DNA of 53,857 bases, from NCBI GenBank assembly GCA_037447655.1, contig JBBHKE010001910.1, forward strand, positions 1-53,857. Reading direction: 5' to 3'. How positions within the stretch are numbered: the first letter of the stretch is position 1; every line of letters starts with the position of its first letter. Shown piece after piece: positions 21,150-33,589 of the stretch. Below the pieces are notes generated by a model. That model saw only the letters and a program-made list of their open reading frames with translations, did no database searches and was not told the DNA's origin. This DNA is from Zygnema cylindricum (taxonomy: Eukaryota; Streptophyta; Zygnematophyceae; Zygnematales; Zygnemataceae). The position numbers were made by a program, and so were the translations under genes.

Positions 21150-24100
21150 AGTTATGGGCCTTTCATCAAGGATTCCTATCTTCAATGGCCAAAAGTATGC
21201 TTACTGGGCGGCGATGTTTGAATCGTCGTTTGAAGCTGCTGATTTATTGGGGGTCTTGGATGGCTCCCTTGATGAAACAGATCCAATTTGGGCGAAGAAG
21301 AATTCAATGGCAAGGAACAATCTAATCATTTGTATTTCAAAAAATTTGGTCATGTCTCGACTGAAAATGAAGAAGGCGAGGGAGATTTGGACGTCTCTGA
21401 AATTCCGCTTTTGAGAAAGCGAATGTTCAAGAGGAGCTTTTGGTGGCTGGGAAAATTTGGGGATACAAATACACGGGGGGATCTATGGTAGAGTATTGTG
21501 ACAATTTTCGTGCGCTCATTGATGCTCACTCTTCTGCTGGGGGGTCATTTCCTGAGTTTCAACAGGCAGCTTTGCTTATTAGAGGTCTCCCTAGTAGCAT
21601 GAAGGGTGTGTCTAATCAATTAAAGAGTCATGATAAAGCTAGCTAGTTATTTCAGTTAGCATATAATCTTATATTGGAGGAAGAAACAAATACTAAACTC
21701 CTAGAGGGAGAAGGAAAAGTTGAAGCATTTGCAACAGACTTTGACAAAAGAATTCAGTTCAATCAGAATAGGAATCAGTTTAACCAGAATCAGAATCAGT
21801 TTAATCAGAGGCAAAATAGGCCATCTACTACTACTTGTTTCTATTGTTCTGAGAAGGGTCACGGATACAGGTACTGTCCTAAATTGAAGAAGGCTAATGA
21901 GACAGGTTTATACAGGCCAGGTTGGCAACAGAGCCAGTATCACAGAGGTTTTTCTGGAAATCCTTCACGTGGAAATGCTCTCTTTTCAGCTTCTGCAACT
22001 GATGCAGATGAGTCACTAACCTTCAATGAGCAAAAGGAGGCGGAGTTACTTGCTATGGCTGCTGCAATGGAGGGTCCAAAGGATGCAGGATGGATCATGG
22101 ACACGGGAGCGTCTGCCCATATGTGTTGGAACAAGGCGGCTTTTACGAATCTGCAGCAAACATCTCCAAGGAGTATCTACTATGCTTGTGGCATGAGTGT
22201 TCAAACCTCAGCTCAGGGTGATGTATCTTTGATGGTAGATGTGGGGGGGAAGTCGGTAGAGAGAACCCTTCACAATGTTTTGTATGTACCAGACTTTAAG
22301 AAAAATCTATTTTCTACATCATTAGTGGAGAGCAAAGGATTTGAGGTTGTTCTGAAAGGAGGAAAACAGGTTGTTAGCAAGAAAGGGAAAGTAGCAGTAA
22401 CAGGGACTAGAGATGCTAGCAAAATGTACCGGATGGACATGGCGGAATATAAAGAAAATGATGTTCTCTACTCCAGTGTACAATCTGACAATGAGTTGTG
22501 GCATAAAAGATTAGGACATATGAACTATGATAGTCTTAAGAAAATGGTGAATTTGGGAAAAGTCGAGGGAGTTTCTCTCAGTTCTCATCCTATACAATCA
22601 TGTGATGGTAGCTCACTTGGCAAGATTCACAAATTGCCTCTTCCACAGGAAACGGACAACAGATCGGAGAAAGTTCTACAACTAATACACTCTGATGTTC
22701 TCGGTCCCTCACAAGTGGCTTCAGCTGGAGGCGTCCACTATATGGTTACATTCACAGATGACTACTCGAGGTACACTAAAGTCTACTTCATGCAACATAA
22801 GAGTGAAGTGTTCACTCACTTCAAACATTACAAAGCGTGGGCGGAAAAGCTTCATGGAGTTCCAATCTTGGCGTTGAGATCGGACAATGGGGGAGAATAC
22901 ACATCAAAGGAATAGGAAGAATTCCTCATTCAAGAAGGTATTAGTCACAATCTTACTGTTCCTTACACACCAGAACAGAATGGTGTTTCTGAAAGATTAA
23001 ATAGAACAGTGACAGAGAGTGCTCGGTCCATGCTTGCAGATAAAGGGCTAGATTTGAAATTCTGGGCTGAAGCATTAAACTATGTTGTTTATATTAAGAA
23101 TAAAATTGCTTCTAGATCTGTTAGCACCACACCTTATGAGCTTTGGACAGGAAAGGAACCTGATGTTAGCCACTTTAAAATCTTTAGCAGCAAGTATTTT
23201 ATTCTAGATACTTCACAGGATAGATGGAAAATGGAACCTAAGGGTTTACCAGGAATTTTTATGGGGTATGATGATAACGCAAAAGAATATAGGGTTTTTG
23301 TATTTGAGAAACAGAAAGTAATTATTTCTAGGAATATCCAGATTAAAGATGAACAGGATTCGGTTGACCATTTAAAAGTGCCAAATCAACCGGCGAAGGA
23401 AAAGCAAGAATATGTCATTTTTCACCATACTGAGCGAGTCTACTTTCCACCGGCAAGTGCGACACCTCTTTCTCCAGTTCCTCTGGTGCCTTTACAGGAT
23501 GCATCGCAACAAGATACCCCTCGAGTGGAAGGAACTACTACAGACTCTGTACACGATCAAGTTACGGTTCAACCAAAATAGAAAAATCAAAGGTTGCCGA
23601 CGATCGCAGCCTCAGAATTTCCGGGGGGAAAGAGATCTAGCAGCCGTCTGCAATCAAGCTTTCACTTTGCTTTTTCTGCAGCTACAGAGGAGCCTCTAAC
23701 GATCCAGGAGGCCTTCGCATCACCTGAGAGAAATTAGTGGATCAAGGCGGCAAACGATGAAATGAAGTCTATTATGGAGGCACAGACATGGGAGCTGGTG
23801 GATCTTCCTCCGGGCAGAAAAGCCATCGGCAACAAATGGGTATTCAAGGTGAAGCTGAACCCGGACAACACAATCGAAAGATATAAGGCGAGACTAGTGG
23901 CCAAGGGGTATAATCAAAAAGAAGGTATTGACTTTGAGGAAACCTTCTCTCTTGTTGTCAGATTTCCCACTGTCAGAATTTTGCTAAGTCTAGCTGCTAT
24001 AGAGAATATGGAAATACAACAGATGGATGTTAAAACTGCTTTCTTGCATGGAGAGTTAGAAGAAACCATTTATATGAAACAACCTGAAATGTACGTTGAA

Positions 24101-25266
24101 AAAGGAAAGGAAGAATTAGTGTGTAAATTGATGAAATCTTTGTATGGGCTAAAACAAGCCCCGCGTCAGTGGAATTTGAAGCTAGATGAGTTTTTGACTC
24201 GGTGGGATTTAAGAGAATTAGCTCAGATCATTCTGTATATGTCTTACAAGGGGAGGATGGGATACTTTACATTGCTGTATATGTGGATGACTTATTATTA
24301 ATAAGTAAGTCAATGGATGAAATAAACCGCATTAAAGCGGCTTTAAGGTCTAGGTTTGAGATGAAGGACCTCGGTGAGGCCAAATACATTTTAGGAATAC
24401 AGGTAGAAAGAGACAGAAACAAGAGGCTGATTATGTTGACTCAGAAAGAAGCAATAGGTAATATGCTAGAAAGATTTGAAATGAAAGATGTGAAAGGATC
24501 CGTAACTCCCATGGAATTCAGGCAGAAATTAGAAGGAATGGATACAGATTCAGGCATAATTGTCGGTGAGAGTTTAGAGACAGGGGAGGAAGAGTTTATG
24601 GCTTCAAAGCCATATAGACAAGTAGTTGGAAGTCTTATATATTTTATGAATTGTACGAGACCCGACATTGCAGCAGCTGTGGGAGTCTTGAGTAGAAGTC
24701 TGCAGAATCCTAAAAGGGCAGACTGGGAAGCAGCGAAAAGAGTGTTGAGATATCTTGCAGGTACTCGAAATCTCAAGCTTGTTCTCGGAGGAGGAGAGGT
24801 GAAAATCCAGACGTGGAGCGATGCTAGCTATGGGGACATGCCAAGCCGGAAATCTACAACCGGCTTCGTTCTGAAGATTGGAGACGGAACTTGCTGCTGG
24901 AGTAGCAAATTACAAAAGGTTACAGCTCAATCCACAATGGAGTCAGAATATATGGCAGCAGCTTCCGCCCTCAAGGAGCTCCTATGGGTCAAGTCCATTT
25001 TACAAGAACTTGGGTATATGCAAATTGGCCCTCAAGCTATCTGGTGTGACAACCAAGCTGCCATAGCTATTGCCTCTAACCCCAGCCATCACTTTAAGAG
25101 CAAACACATGGATGTTAGACTACATTTTGTTAGAGAAAAAGTACTTGCAAAAGTCGTTAAATTGTGTTATTTACCAGATGAGAAGATGGTGGCTGACATG
25201 TTAACAAAAGCCCTTCCTGCTCCTAAGTTACAATTTTGCAGAGATGCTATTGGACTAAGTGAGTAA
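21091..25266 (+). pseudogene. Copia gag-pol polyprotein, element 4, nearly intact but with four TAG codons
   Basis: One long frame encodes the whole polyprotein. Gag starts at 21091. An extra T in a TTTT run near 21410 shifts frame in mid-gag. The knuckle CFYCSEKGHGYRYC is at 21836-21877, after an Asn/Gln-rich repeat. Protease DTGAS is at 22100. In the pre-integrase domain one zinc cysteine is serine (CDGSSLGK). Integrase has HSD and SDNGGEY near 22690 and 22880. Reverse transcriptase has KARLVAKGY and YVDD (24280-24291). RNase H ends at GLSE, 25266. Interruptions are TAG at about 21644, 22913, 23579 and 23736 plus a one-base deletion near 24200. No TAA or TGA occurs in frame. It presumably encoded reverse transcription and integration of its own RNA, and now depends on help in trans if it moves at all. 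Confidence 0.92.
21150..21160 (+). other. Internal-tRNA primer binding site of element 4 (variant)
   Basis: AGTTATGGGCC after the LTR end. The first base differs, the next ten match the initiator tRNA-Met anticodon-arm complement, then the match ends (ttt). The gag frame reads QQVMGLSSRIPIF across it, so P has become L. Confidence 0.65.
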
Positions 25267-25289
25267 CTGAGTCTAAAGATTTAGGGGAG

Positions 25290-26325
25290 TGTTGTAATTT
25301 ATAAATCTTTATTTCAGTCAATAGGGGTAAAAATAACTTAGGATATTTTTTCTAGTAGTCTACTATAAGACTTACTTTAATTAGTGTTACAGTAGCAAGA
25401 GGTACAGTATAGTGTATTGTACTCTATCGTACTTTTGCAGGGACACGTGTCGGCGAAATAACGTATGCAGGTTTTTGGAGTAGCGTCGACAATCATCCAT
25501 ACGCGTCAAAAAGTTGACGATGCGATTCACATGATCGGACGAACAGGATCTGTCCCGAGTATTCCGGAAACATATGGTACATCTCGAAAGTACCATCGTC
25601 GATCGAATTCGTTCCAGCGGACGCGATTCACCTGGGACCACAAGCGCGATTCACGAGGGACCGCAAGCGTGATTTGCGTGGGACCACAAGTGACGAAGCA
25701 CTCAGGTGCTTCGTACTACATGACCACATTGGGCTGGACTTTAGCGGTCACTGCTGACTAAGCATTTGGAACGTTTTGAGTACGGTTAGAACGTTTTGTG
25801 TACGGTTCAATTTCTGTAAATATCTGAATAACATTAGTTTGTAGTTTAGTGTGATAAAAAATAGTGTTCCGTTAATCAGGTTTTAGAAATAGTAATTAGG
25901 TTTTTAAAGTACAGTAACGTACAGGTTGGATGCTTTGTCGTTAGTCAGGATAATAACCGTAGTAACGGTTACCCGAATTAGTGTAGATCAGTAGATACAC
26001 AATGTGAGTATATAACTTAGAAATTAGACAATTTTGTAGTATCCAGTTTTGGGAATATGATTTTCTAAGGGCAGTTTTTGGGAAACTTCTAGACATCATA
26101 TCTTATGGTTTACTATGTCATTTTGGCTGCAATTTTGGGAATTGTCAGTTTCCTGTATTGTGTATCACTGTGGCAAATTTGAAGCATATTGGCTTTTTGA
26201 GTTATATTTTGTGTCAGATCTAAGTTGGCTGTTGAGTAGGTACTTTGATAGTTTCTACTGTTTTTCATGTCTACTTCCACTACTACTGCTGGTTCACTGC
26301 CTGCAACGGTGGTTGTAGAACAACA
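25290..26325 (+). repeat. 3' LTR of element 4
   Basis: 1036 bp, the same length as the 5' LTR. Like it, it ends in the gag start and 19-20 codons. Here these run into flanking DNA and stop after two codons (..EQQYF). Confidence 0.95.
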
Positions 26326-26330
26326 ATACT

Positions 26331-26641
26331 TCTGACCAAAGACTTTCATAAATTTTTCATTGGTCCAAAGTCGTTGACCTACAATTCGGTGGTCGCGTTA
26401 AAATTTCAAACAATAATATTACCTTCAATTTTTGGTTTTTAGCACATCATGTTATATTCAACATACATGTTAAATTTTAACTTTTATTACCTCACATTTC
26501 TAACCATTTAAGCATTTCTATGTTTTGTTCTAGAAAATCATATTAAAAATATTAAAATCGCTAAGTATGGTATTCAAAGTTTTTTCGTCCGTATTATTCG
26601 AATACATGTATTGATTTTTGAGGGAAAAGGCAACCAAGTCC
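26331..26641. other. Unassigned AT-rich spacer before element 5
   Basis: About 310 bases with no recognisable LTR start and no domain. The last 40 bases may be the remaining end of a family-A LTR, since an ATG (26642) and ACAGAATTACA follow as in element 1. The true left limit of element 5 is lost. Confidence 0.5.
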
Positions 26642-29600
26642 ATGGAGACTACAGAATTACAAGTTTGGGCCCACCCTCTAGGGTACCTATTTTTGATAGA
26701 TCAAACTTTCTTTATTAGAAAATGATGATGGAGGGGGAAATATTTGAGCAGCACCTCTGGGGCATAGTGTCACGGACAAATTTGATGCCCACCTCCACCG
26801 AGGTTTGGACGAGCACGTTTATGTGGCAACTCCACCAATGTGGAACCGCCAGAACATCTACCACCAACACCGATGATGGCGAGAAAGGGGATGAAATTGT
26901 CATGGAAAGAGAAATTGGATCTCAAGAGACTCCATTGTCAAAGACAATACCGGCAGCAACACCACTAGCAATGGTGACAGCGAGCCAAATGGTAAGAGTA
27001 TGAAAAGTGGAACTATAAGGACAAGGTTGCTAAGCTCTTAATTCTCAAAAGTATGGTGAAGGGCATTGCCATTCCCCTTATGCATGTCAAATCTTCCACT
27101 CAGATTTGGATATCACTAGTTAACAAATATAAGAATGGATCATTGTAGCTGCAACTATACTTATAATGGAGGAAGTATAAAGATTATTGGAAAGATTTAG
27201 AAGCATTTTTTAGAGAACTAGTGAGTGCAGGCAACTCATGGTCTGAGAGAAAAAATAAAAACATTGATGATAAAACTACCCGAAGAGTATGAAAATATTA
27301 TTAACTCCTTGCATGATATAGGTGATAGCAATCAGAATTGGGATGATACAATGGGGATGATTTTAATAAAAGAGAGCACCATAAGACTTAGGAGAGAAAG
27401 TGCGAGTGTGGAAGCATTGAATGTAGGATCAAAATGGGGGAAGCGTGATGAGGAAAAAGGAAAGGATCCCTACCGAAAATTTTGAGGAAGAGGACAAGGA
27501 GGTGGCAAATTTGATCGATTGAGGAGAGGAGCTCCTCGAGGTGGACTATGTCATTTTTGGAATAAACCGGGACACTATATGGCTGATTGTGTCAAACTTA
27601 CAAATCTCCAGCTAAAAGATGGACAAGGAACCTCATGGGAAGGAGGAAAGAAAAGTCTTTTTTGACTCAGGTTCATGAGGAGGAAAAATATGAAGCAACC
27701 CAACCGGAAAAAGAGCTTCAGGAGCTTCTCTTTAATCTAAAAACCATTGAGAAGCATGTCGACATTCCACGAAGACAAAAATGTACTTTCGGACGTATGA
27801 GAAACCCACCCGAAGATGGGTGGATCATAAACTCAAGGCCCTCAATGCATGTGTACAAAGATAAGAGGTGGTTCACTAAATTGAGGTATATTCCAACAGT
27901 TGAGATAGAGTTTGGAGATGGTAGAGTATAAACCACAAGTCATGTTAGATCTATTGATTTAAAGGTTTTAGCTCATAGAAAAGCCTCAATTGTAACACAC
28001 TCAAATGTTCTTTACATTCTACAGCTTAGCAAGATCCTAGTCTCTACTGCAGTCCTAGATGAAAAGGAGTTTGAAACAAGAAATAAGAAAGGAATCTTCA
28101 CAGCAAGTTTTGATGATGACGTTTATTTCATAGCTGAAATGGGTAGTCAAAGAATGTTCAGAATTGTACTTTGTAATGAAAAGATCGCTTTTTACTCCTA
28201 TGGAAGTGATATGATGTTTTGGCACAAGAGGTTGTGGCATGTGCATCTCGATAGATTAAAGAAAATGAAAAAAAATGGAATATTGGATGGAATTACTTTT
28301 GGGGATGAAGAGACCTCGGATGCTTATAGTGGATGTGCCCAAAACAAGATTCATAGACTTCCATTCCCAAAGGCATCCACATTTAGAAGAGAGAAAGTAT
28401 TGGATCTGATTCATAACGATGTTAGGGGACCTGTAGGTGTGCTTCACATGGGGGGAAATATGGATGCTAACCATCACTGATGATTGGCCTAGATATACTA
28501 AGGTATACTTTCTCACAAAGGATACTTCAAAGAATATTAATTATGGGGTGAAAAATTACATGAGACCTCAATAAAAGAAAGAAAAAACTAAGATAAGAAG
28601 TGATAATAGGAAAGAATACACCTCAAGGGAGTTTGAATAATTTCTTAAAAAAGAAGGAATTCATCATGAGAAAATTGTTCCTTATAATCTGGAATAAAAT
28701 TGAGTAGTTGAAAGAGTGAATATATGATGTATGTTAACTGATTAGAGAATACGATTGCAGTTTTGGGCCGAGTCTATGAACTACGCTAACTTTTTCAAAA
28801 ATAAAGTTTTAAATTCAACAAAAAAGGAGGAAACTCCTTATAAGAGATGGACAGAAAGAAAACTAGATTTGTCTAGCTTGAGAGTGTTCGGAAGTCAAGT
28901 CTACAGTTTGGATTCCAATAAAAAAAAATTGGAAGTTAGAGGGAAAAGGGAAACCGAGATATCTTGTAGGATATGATGAGAGCACAAAAGGATACCGGGT
29001 TTATGATTTGAAAAAGAGAGATATACTTTTGGTAAAACACATAGTGGTGATGAATGAAGAAAAGTCCATTGATACATTCAAATATAATAAGGAAGTCAAA
29101 ATCAGATTTGTACCAGATCAGTTTTTTGACTTTGACTTTGAAGATAAGGAAAAGGAAAAATCTTCAGATTTACTGAAGGAGACGAAGGAAAGAACAACAT
29201 TTGAGACAACCCCCCAGTACAAAGTGGAAACCGATGAGGCACTTGATGAGATAACGGGATTGGGAGATAGGGGAGATGAAAATCTTCCTAAACGAAACTT
29301 GAGGATGCCTTCCCTACCGACGTCATATTTTGAAAGGGGAAGAAGAATTAGGAAACGACTTGAAGAAAGACAAGTAAATAATCAACTTACAAAGATGTCT
29401 CACCCAGATGAACCTCATAAATATTTAGAGGCCATAAACAATCTAGAAAGTAGCCGGTGGATAACAACCATAAATGAGGAAATGGCTTCCATCATAGAAA
29501 CCAATGCATGAGAGTTGGTAGATTGTCCACCGAACCGAAAACCGATTGGATGTAAGTGGGTTTTAAGCTTAAACTAAACCCAGATAATACTATCAAAAAA
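26642..29600 (+). pseudogene. Copia gag-pol remnant, element 5 (family A), truncated in reverse transcriptase
   Basis: Gag starts METTELQ at 26642. The primer site (agtttgggccca, 26662) has lost one base, which shifts the frame. The knuckle reads CHFWNKPGHYMADC (second cysteine replaced by tryptophan). The protease site has decayed to NSR (near 27833). MFWHKRLWHVHLD and CAQNKIHRLPFPK mark the pre-integrase domain. Integrase fragments follow (28755-29511), including FGSQVYSLDS and an acidic tail. The homology breaks in the first reverse-transcriptase motif (GCKWV) near 29600. Palm and RNase H are absent. Confidence 0.88.
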
Positions 29601-29604
29601 TCTA

Positions 29605-30314
29605 GGAATTAAGAAAGAGGTAATTAATAGTTCATTTCTCTATTTTAGTTAGACTCTAAAGAGAGAGAGAGGATTAAAGACCCGTCATCGCTGATGCCTT
29701 ATTTAGAAGGCAACAGGTTGAAGTAGAGGGGATTTTACCAATGTGAAACAATTCATGCACGGATGCGAATCTCAACCTTGTAAACATATTTGATTGGACA
29801 TCCATCGCTGCAGCTGCCACCCGGAATGAGCTTTTGGTGCCCTTTGGAGATAGTGTCACGCGATGCCACGTGGCGCCACATTATTGAATACCGGAGAAGT
29901 TGGGAGGAGGAACCATGGCTCCCTATTTGGCAATCGTCACCTTGAAGGCCATGTCGTACAATGGCCGTACCTTCTTGTATTATACGGTGTTCCTATTGGA
30001 CTATGGTGTACAAGTAGGTAGCTGTGAGAAGGTAGACAAAGACTTAGTGAAATTTAGATACCTCTCTCTAAGAGAGTTTGTAACTCTAAAGGTCATATTT
30101 GACCAGCCATAATTTACTGCTCAGGGGAGCAAATTCACTGATTCTTTTTGCGTTTGGCCTAGGGGAGTCGAGTCCTCTCACGAGTAAAAGTGATCAGAAT
30201 ACTTGTGTGCCAGGGTGGCAGTTATTTATTGGGAAAGAGGAAGGGGCATACATTATCCTAGAGGCTTTACATAGGCTACCCATTTTGTGGGTCAATGGAG
30301 ACCACATAATTTCA
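29605..30314 (+). repeat. 5'-truncated family-A type-2 LTR
   Basis: From the shared GCCATGTCGTACAATG region (near 29950) to ..CATAATTTCA it follows the type-2 LTR: CAGGGGAGCAAATTCA, the GTGCCAGGGTGGCAGTT block, and an end at ATTTCA (30314). The left 250 bases are more diverged. Together with element 5 this looks like an internally deleted element whose middle and LTR start are gone. Confidence 0.7.
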
Positions 30315-30910
30315 GCCGTGGAGGCATAACGGGGGAAGGCACATCTAGTGGAGGGTCTACCGTCACAAGATTTTAGTCTCGTTGAGTTGTATTTAGTGAT
30401 AAAAGACAAATTTGTATTTGAAGTTTGGAACTCCACGTCAACAATCCTAACACCATTTGACCTTTTGAACGTATTTTGGACTTTCACACAACTCATGTAA
30501 GATCCTTCGCTAACGCTAAATGAGCCATTAGTCAAATCCACGTCAACTGTAAGATTGAAATTTTATCCGAGTGGAAAATTGTAAGAGAAATTTTTTGTCT
30601 AGGTTCAATGGATCAAAATTAGGGTTTGCGGCTTTAGGTCACCGACATAAAGATTCGAGTGATTGTTTTTGAATTTTAGGTCGTCGTTTACTCACTGAGA
30701 ATCTCTTTAGTGGAATGACGCGCTACAGTACTGTAGCTGCCCCAAGGCAATCACAAACTTTTAGATAAAGTACATCTCTAGGCAAAAAAACTATTCATAA
30801 GGGTACGGCCCCATCTGCCAAAGTGAGGTTTTTTTCTGTCGTTTTCCACAAAAACTTAGTGCCGTACTACTAAAGTCACAATAATAAATTGCAAAAATGT
30901 AAAGTATAAA
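30315..30910. other. Unassigned non-coding DNA
   Basis: No recognisable gene or repeat. Frames here are short and without domains. Confidence 0.5.
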
Positions 30911-31610
30911 GGCATTTTCCCATGTAGCGGAAACTTAGTCATGTTACTATGTTTTTTAGCTAAGATTCCTTGTAGTACTTCTCGAGGTGTTCCCAGGTTT
31001 GGCAACAAAATCGAACTCGTTACTTTAAATTGTGACGATGTAGACATGGGTGTAATTTGTGACGGTCCTAGACGCCTACAAAACTACTCACAATTTTTGA
31101 AGTTTACAAAATAGCAACGATTCTAGACACCTACTTTTTTGTGACATTGTAGATGTTTAGAGTTTGTATTTTACGTCATGCCCACTTTTGATAGCACTAA
31201 TTGCAAAACTTTTCGCCATGGTTTCATGATTTTTTTTTTCGTTTTTAATCACTCTACTTGCCATCAAAATAAGGCCAAAGATAAGCAAAAGAAATCTTTA
31301 TTAAAGATATTTTATTTGAAACCATTGTTGTCGTGTTCCATTCTAAGAATTATGACATAGACGTGGTAGTGCGAGAGGGCAAGAGAGAGAGAGAGAGAGA
31401 GAGAAAGATAGAGAGAAAGAGAGAGAAAGAGAGAGAGGCGCCTTCACAGACTTTGCTTTTGCAAAACGACATTCGTTGCTCGAGAACCCCTCCACGACAC
31501 TTACATGTACAAACGTGCAAACAGGCTAGAAATGGACATTGGGGCTTTTTCTCGTACTCCGCGTATTTCAAAAACGTTTTCGAAAGAGTGTGACGTGCGG
31601 TCGGCAGAGG
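30911..31610 (+). repeat. R1 MITE-like repeat, copy a (right end not found)
   Basis: Starts GGCATTTTCCCATGTA, matching the ends of the copies at 46889 and 48569. It shares with them the blocks TGTAGACATGGGTGTAATTT and GTGACATTGTAGATGTTTA, a GA microsatellite (31384-31436) and the CCCCTCCACG region. Homology fades around 31600. No transposase is encoded. Confidence 0.7.
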
Positions 31611-33531
31611 TCGCAAAAGTTAAAATTTTAGATAACCGAAACTGCCCGTTTTTTATTTTTGTCAAATGTGAGTACGCGATGCCTGACCGGGTTATATCAC
31701 GCTCCAAAATTGTTGACTGTTACCTGAAACGCGTTTACGAAAGAAAAATTTAACCGAAACTTGATTTCTCGCGACTACCCGTACCCGCCAGTACATGAAT
31801 AAGTACAAAATTAGGGGTGTATCTCCCTTATACTTTCCACGATACCAAGAGTACAAATTACAATAATGTTGGATAGCATTGACAGTACAAAATCTTCAAT
31901 TTTTTTCGTTTTTTGCTTACCTGACCATAACCGATTTTTTTTTCTTTTTTGTGAATCACTTACCTGAATCCGCCCGACCCCCCAAATTCGGCAACCGAAT
32001 CCGTTCCGGATCCGACGCGGGCGGTTGGTTAACCGTCGTTTACCATTTCGGTTAATCGTTTGCGACTTCTACCAGTCGGGTATCGCTGCTCCGTTTCCAG
32101 TTCCGGTTTTCTTTCTTTCCAGACTTCCGGACGATATTTCCTTTTTATCCTTGGTCCTCTCGTCATCTTCCACTTTGTAGTCTGATTGTTTTTGTCCTTT
32201 TCCGTCAAAATTGGAGATTTGTCTCATGTTCTTGTATGATTTTGTCGCTTACGTGCTGCCATCCCTCAACTTCGTCGTATATGACCTCACTCAGGCGCGC
32301 CTATGCTGACTCACAAGGAAGGATGAATATGTGACACGGAGAATGACATTTTCTGATTCAACTACCCTGTACGGACAAAGACTTAATGAATTTTTTATAT
32401 CATTAAGGCGAGATCGACAAATTAGTTGCAATTTTGAAATAGGTTCTTCCCTCCTCTCTCTCTCTCTTCGAGGTCGCCCAAGCCTATGCCCTCATAGGAG
32501 TCGCCCAATTCAACGCTTTCGTCGCCGTTTTTTACCAAAAATACAAATATCGTTCTTGGAGACCGATAACCGCCATCAGGTGAGACAATAGTACAAACAA
32601 AAGTACAATTGTACGGTTTGTAATCGTACGGATTGGGTAGAGGGACGGGGGAAAAATGAGGGAGATGGTGACTCTAAGTAGGCGGATAAACTTCTTTTAG
32701 AATACATACATCATTCACCATAATTAGTGTGAATAGGAGATACTAAGGCTCTCTTGTTTGTTATTTTTCGCATTAACCACCAGAATTATTGTGGAATGAG
32801 CGATAGTAAGGCTCAAAGTAATACATGTATGGGACAATGTAAAAGGGCTCATGTGGATAAATATATATATAAATTCTTGTGTGCTTCACACTATACTAGA
32901 AGGTTGTCGCTTGAAAATTGGTAAGATCAACATTAATTATGGTGAGAGTTGTAGTACATCTTTCATATCTAAAAATTTCTCTTCCCTTCTTTTCTTTCCT
33001 TTCTTCTTTACACGTCTCTTTCCTTCCCTCCTTCATCCAAATAATGTACCTGAGCTCTTCTTTTATGTTACTATTGATTATTTCCTTCAAACCATTCCCC
33101 GCCAATCTTCTCCCATCCATTTGTCGTCTTCCTACCAACTTCACACTTTCTACTTTTAAATATCTATATTGTCCTCTTTCTCCATTTCTCTATTGCTCAT
33201 TCTTTTGCTCCTTCCATCCCCCCATCCCTCCCCATCCCTCCCTCCCTCTGACAAGGCGACGGAGTCAATGAAGGAATCCCCGATTGGTCCCCGCTTCTCC
33301 CCACCCCCCCCCCATCCTGAATACCCGAGTGGCCATTCCGTACTGGTGAGCTCCTCGGCCGTTATCATCGCCAAATATTTGAAAATTAAAGACATTCATA
33401 CCCCTTTGCGCCCTTTTACGGTTCGGTCGGAGGGAGGAGGAGGGCAATTCTCGCCGATAAAATACACTTCTCTTGCGAGTGTGGCGGTGGAGGTTGGGAA
33501 TAGTCGGTATGTGAAACTGTTTCATTTTTAA

Positions 33532-33532
<1 letters not shown>
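31611..33532. other. Unassigned non-coding DNA
   Basis: No gene recognised. It contains a pyrimidine-rich stretch (about 32970-33250) and many short frames on both strands that show no domain. Repeated sequence TRTGGAATGAGCGATAGTAAGG-like blocks near 32730-32810 may be a weak duplication. Confidence 0.5.

Positions 33533-33584
<52 letters not shown>
33533..33584. repeat. (TC)n microsatellite
   Basis: About 26 uninterrupted TC units. Arg/Glu-repeat frames on the minus strand across it are artefacts. Confidence 0.97.

Positions 33585-33589
<5 letters not shown>

Larger units (their letters stand above)
20114..26325 (+). mobile_element. Ty1/copia retrotransposon, element 4 (family B), complete and young
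   Basis: 6212 bp with perfect 5-bp target duplication atact (20109-20113, 26326-26330). Two 1036-bp LTRs differ at only two positions that I can find (C/T in ggttacYtgaat or its copy, and C/G near tcttatSgtttac). A polypurine run (ttaggggag) precedes the 3' LTR. Domain order gag-protease-integrase-reverse transcriptase-RNase H. The coding region nevertheless holds four in-frame TAG codons and two single-base indels. Confidence 0.97.

Noticed and set aside
21380-21450. Programmed +1 frameshift at TTT-TGA in element 4 gag
   Set aside because: The site could slip, but it lies in mid-gag where element 3 reads straight through, so a one-base insertion is simpler.
21091-25266. Alternative genetic code with TAG as glutamine
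   Set aside because: Some TAGs in sister elements replace conserved tryptophan, and older elements also contain TAA and TGA.
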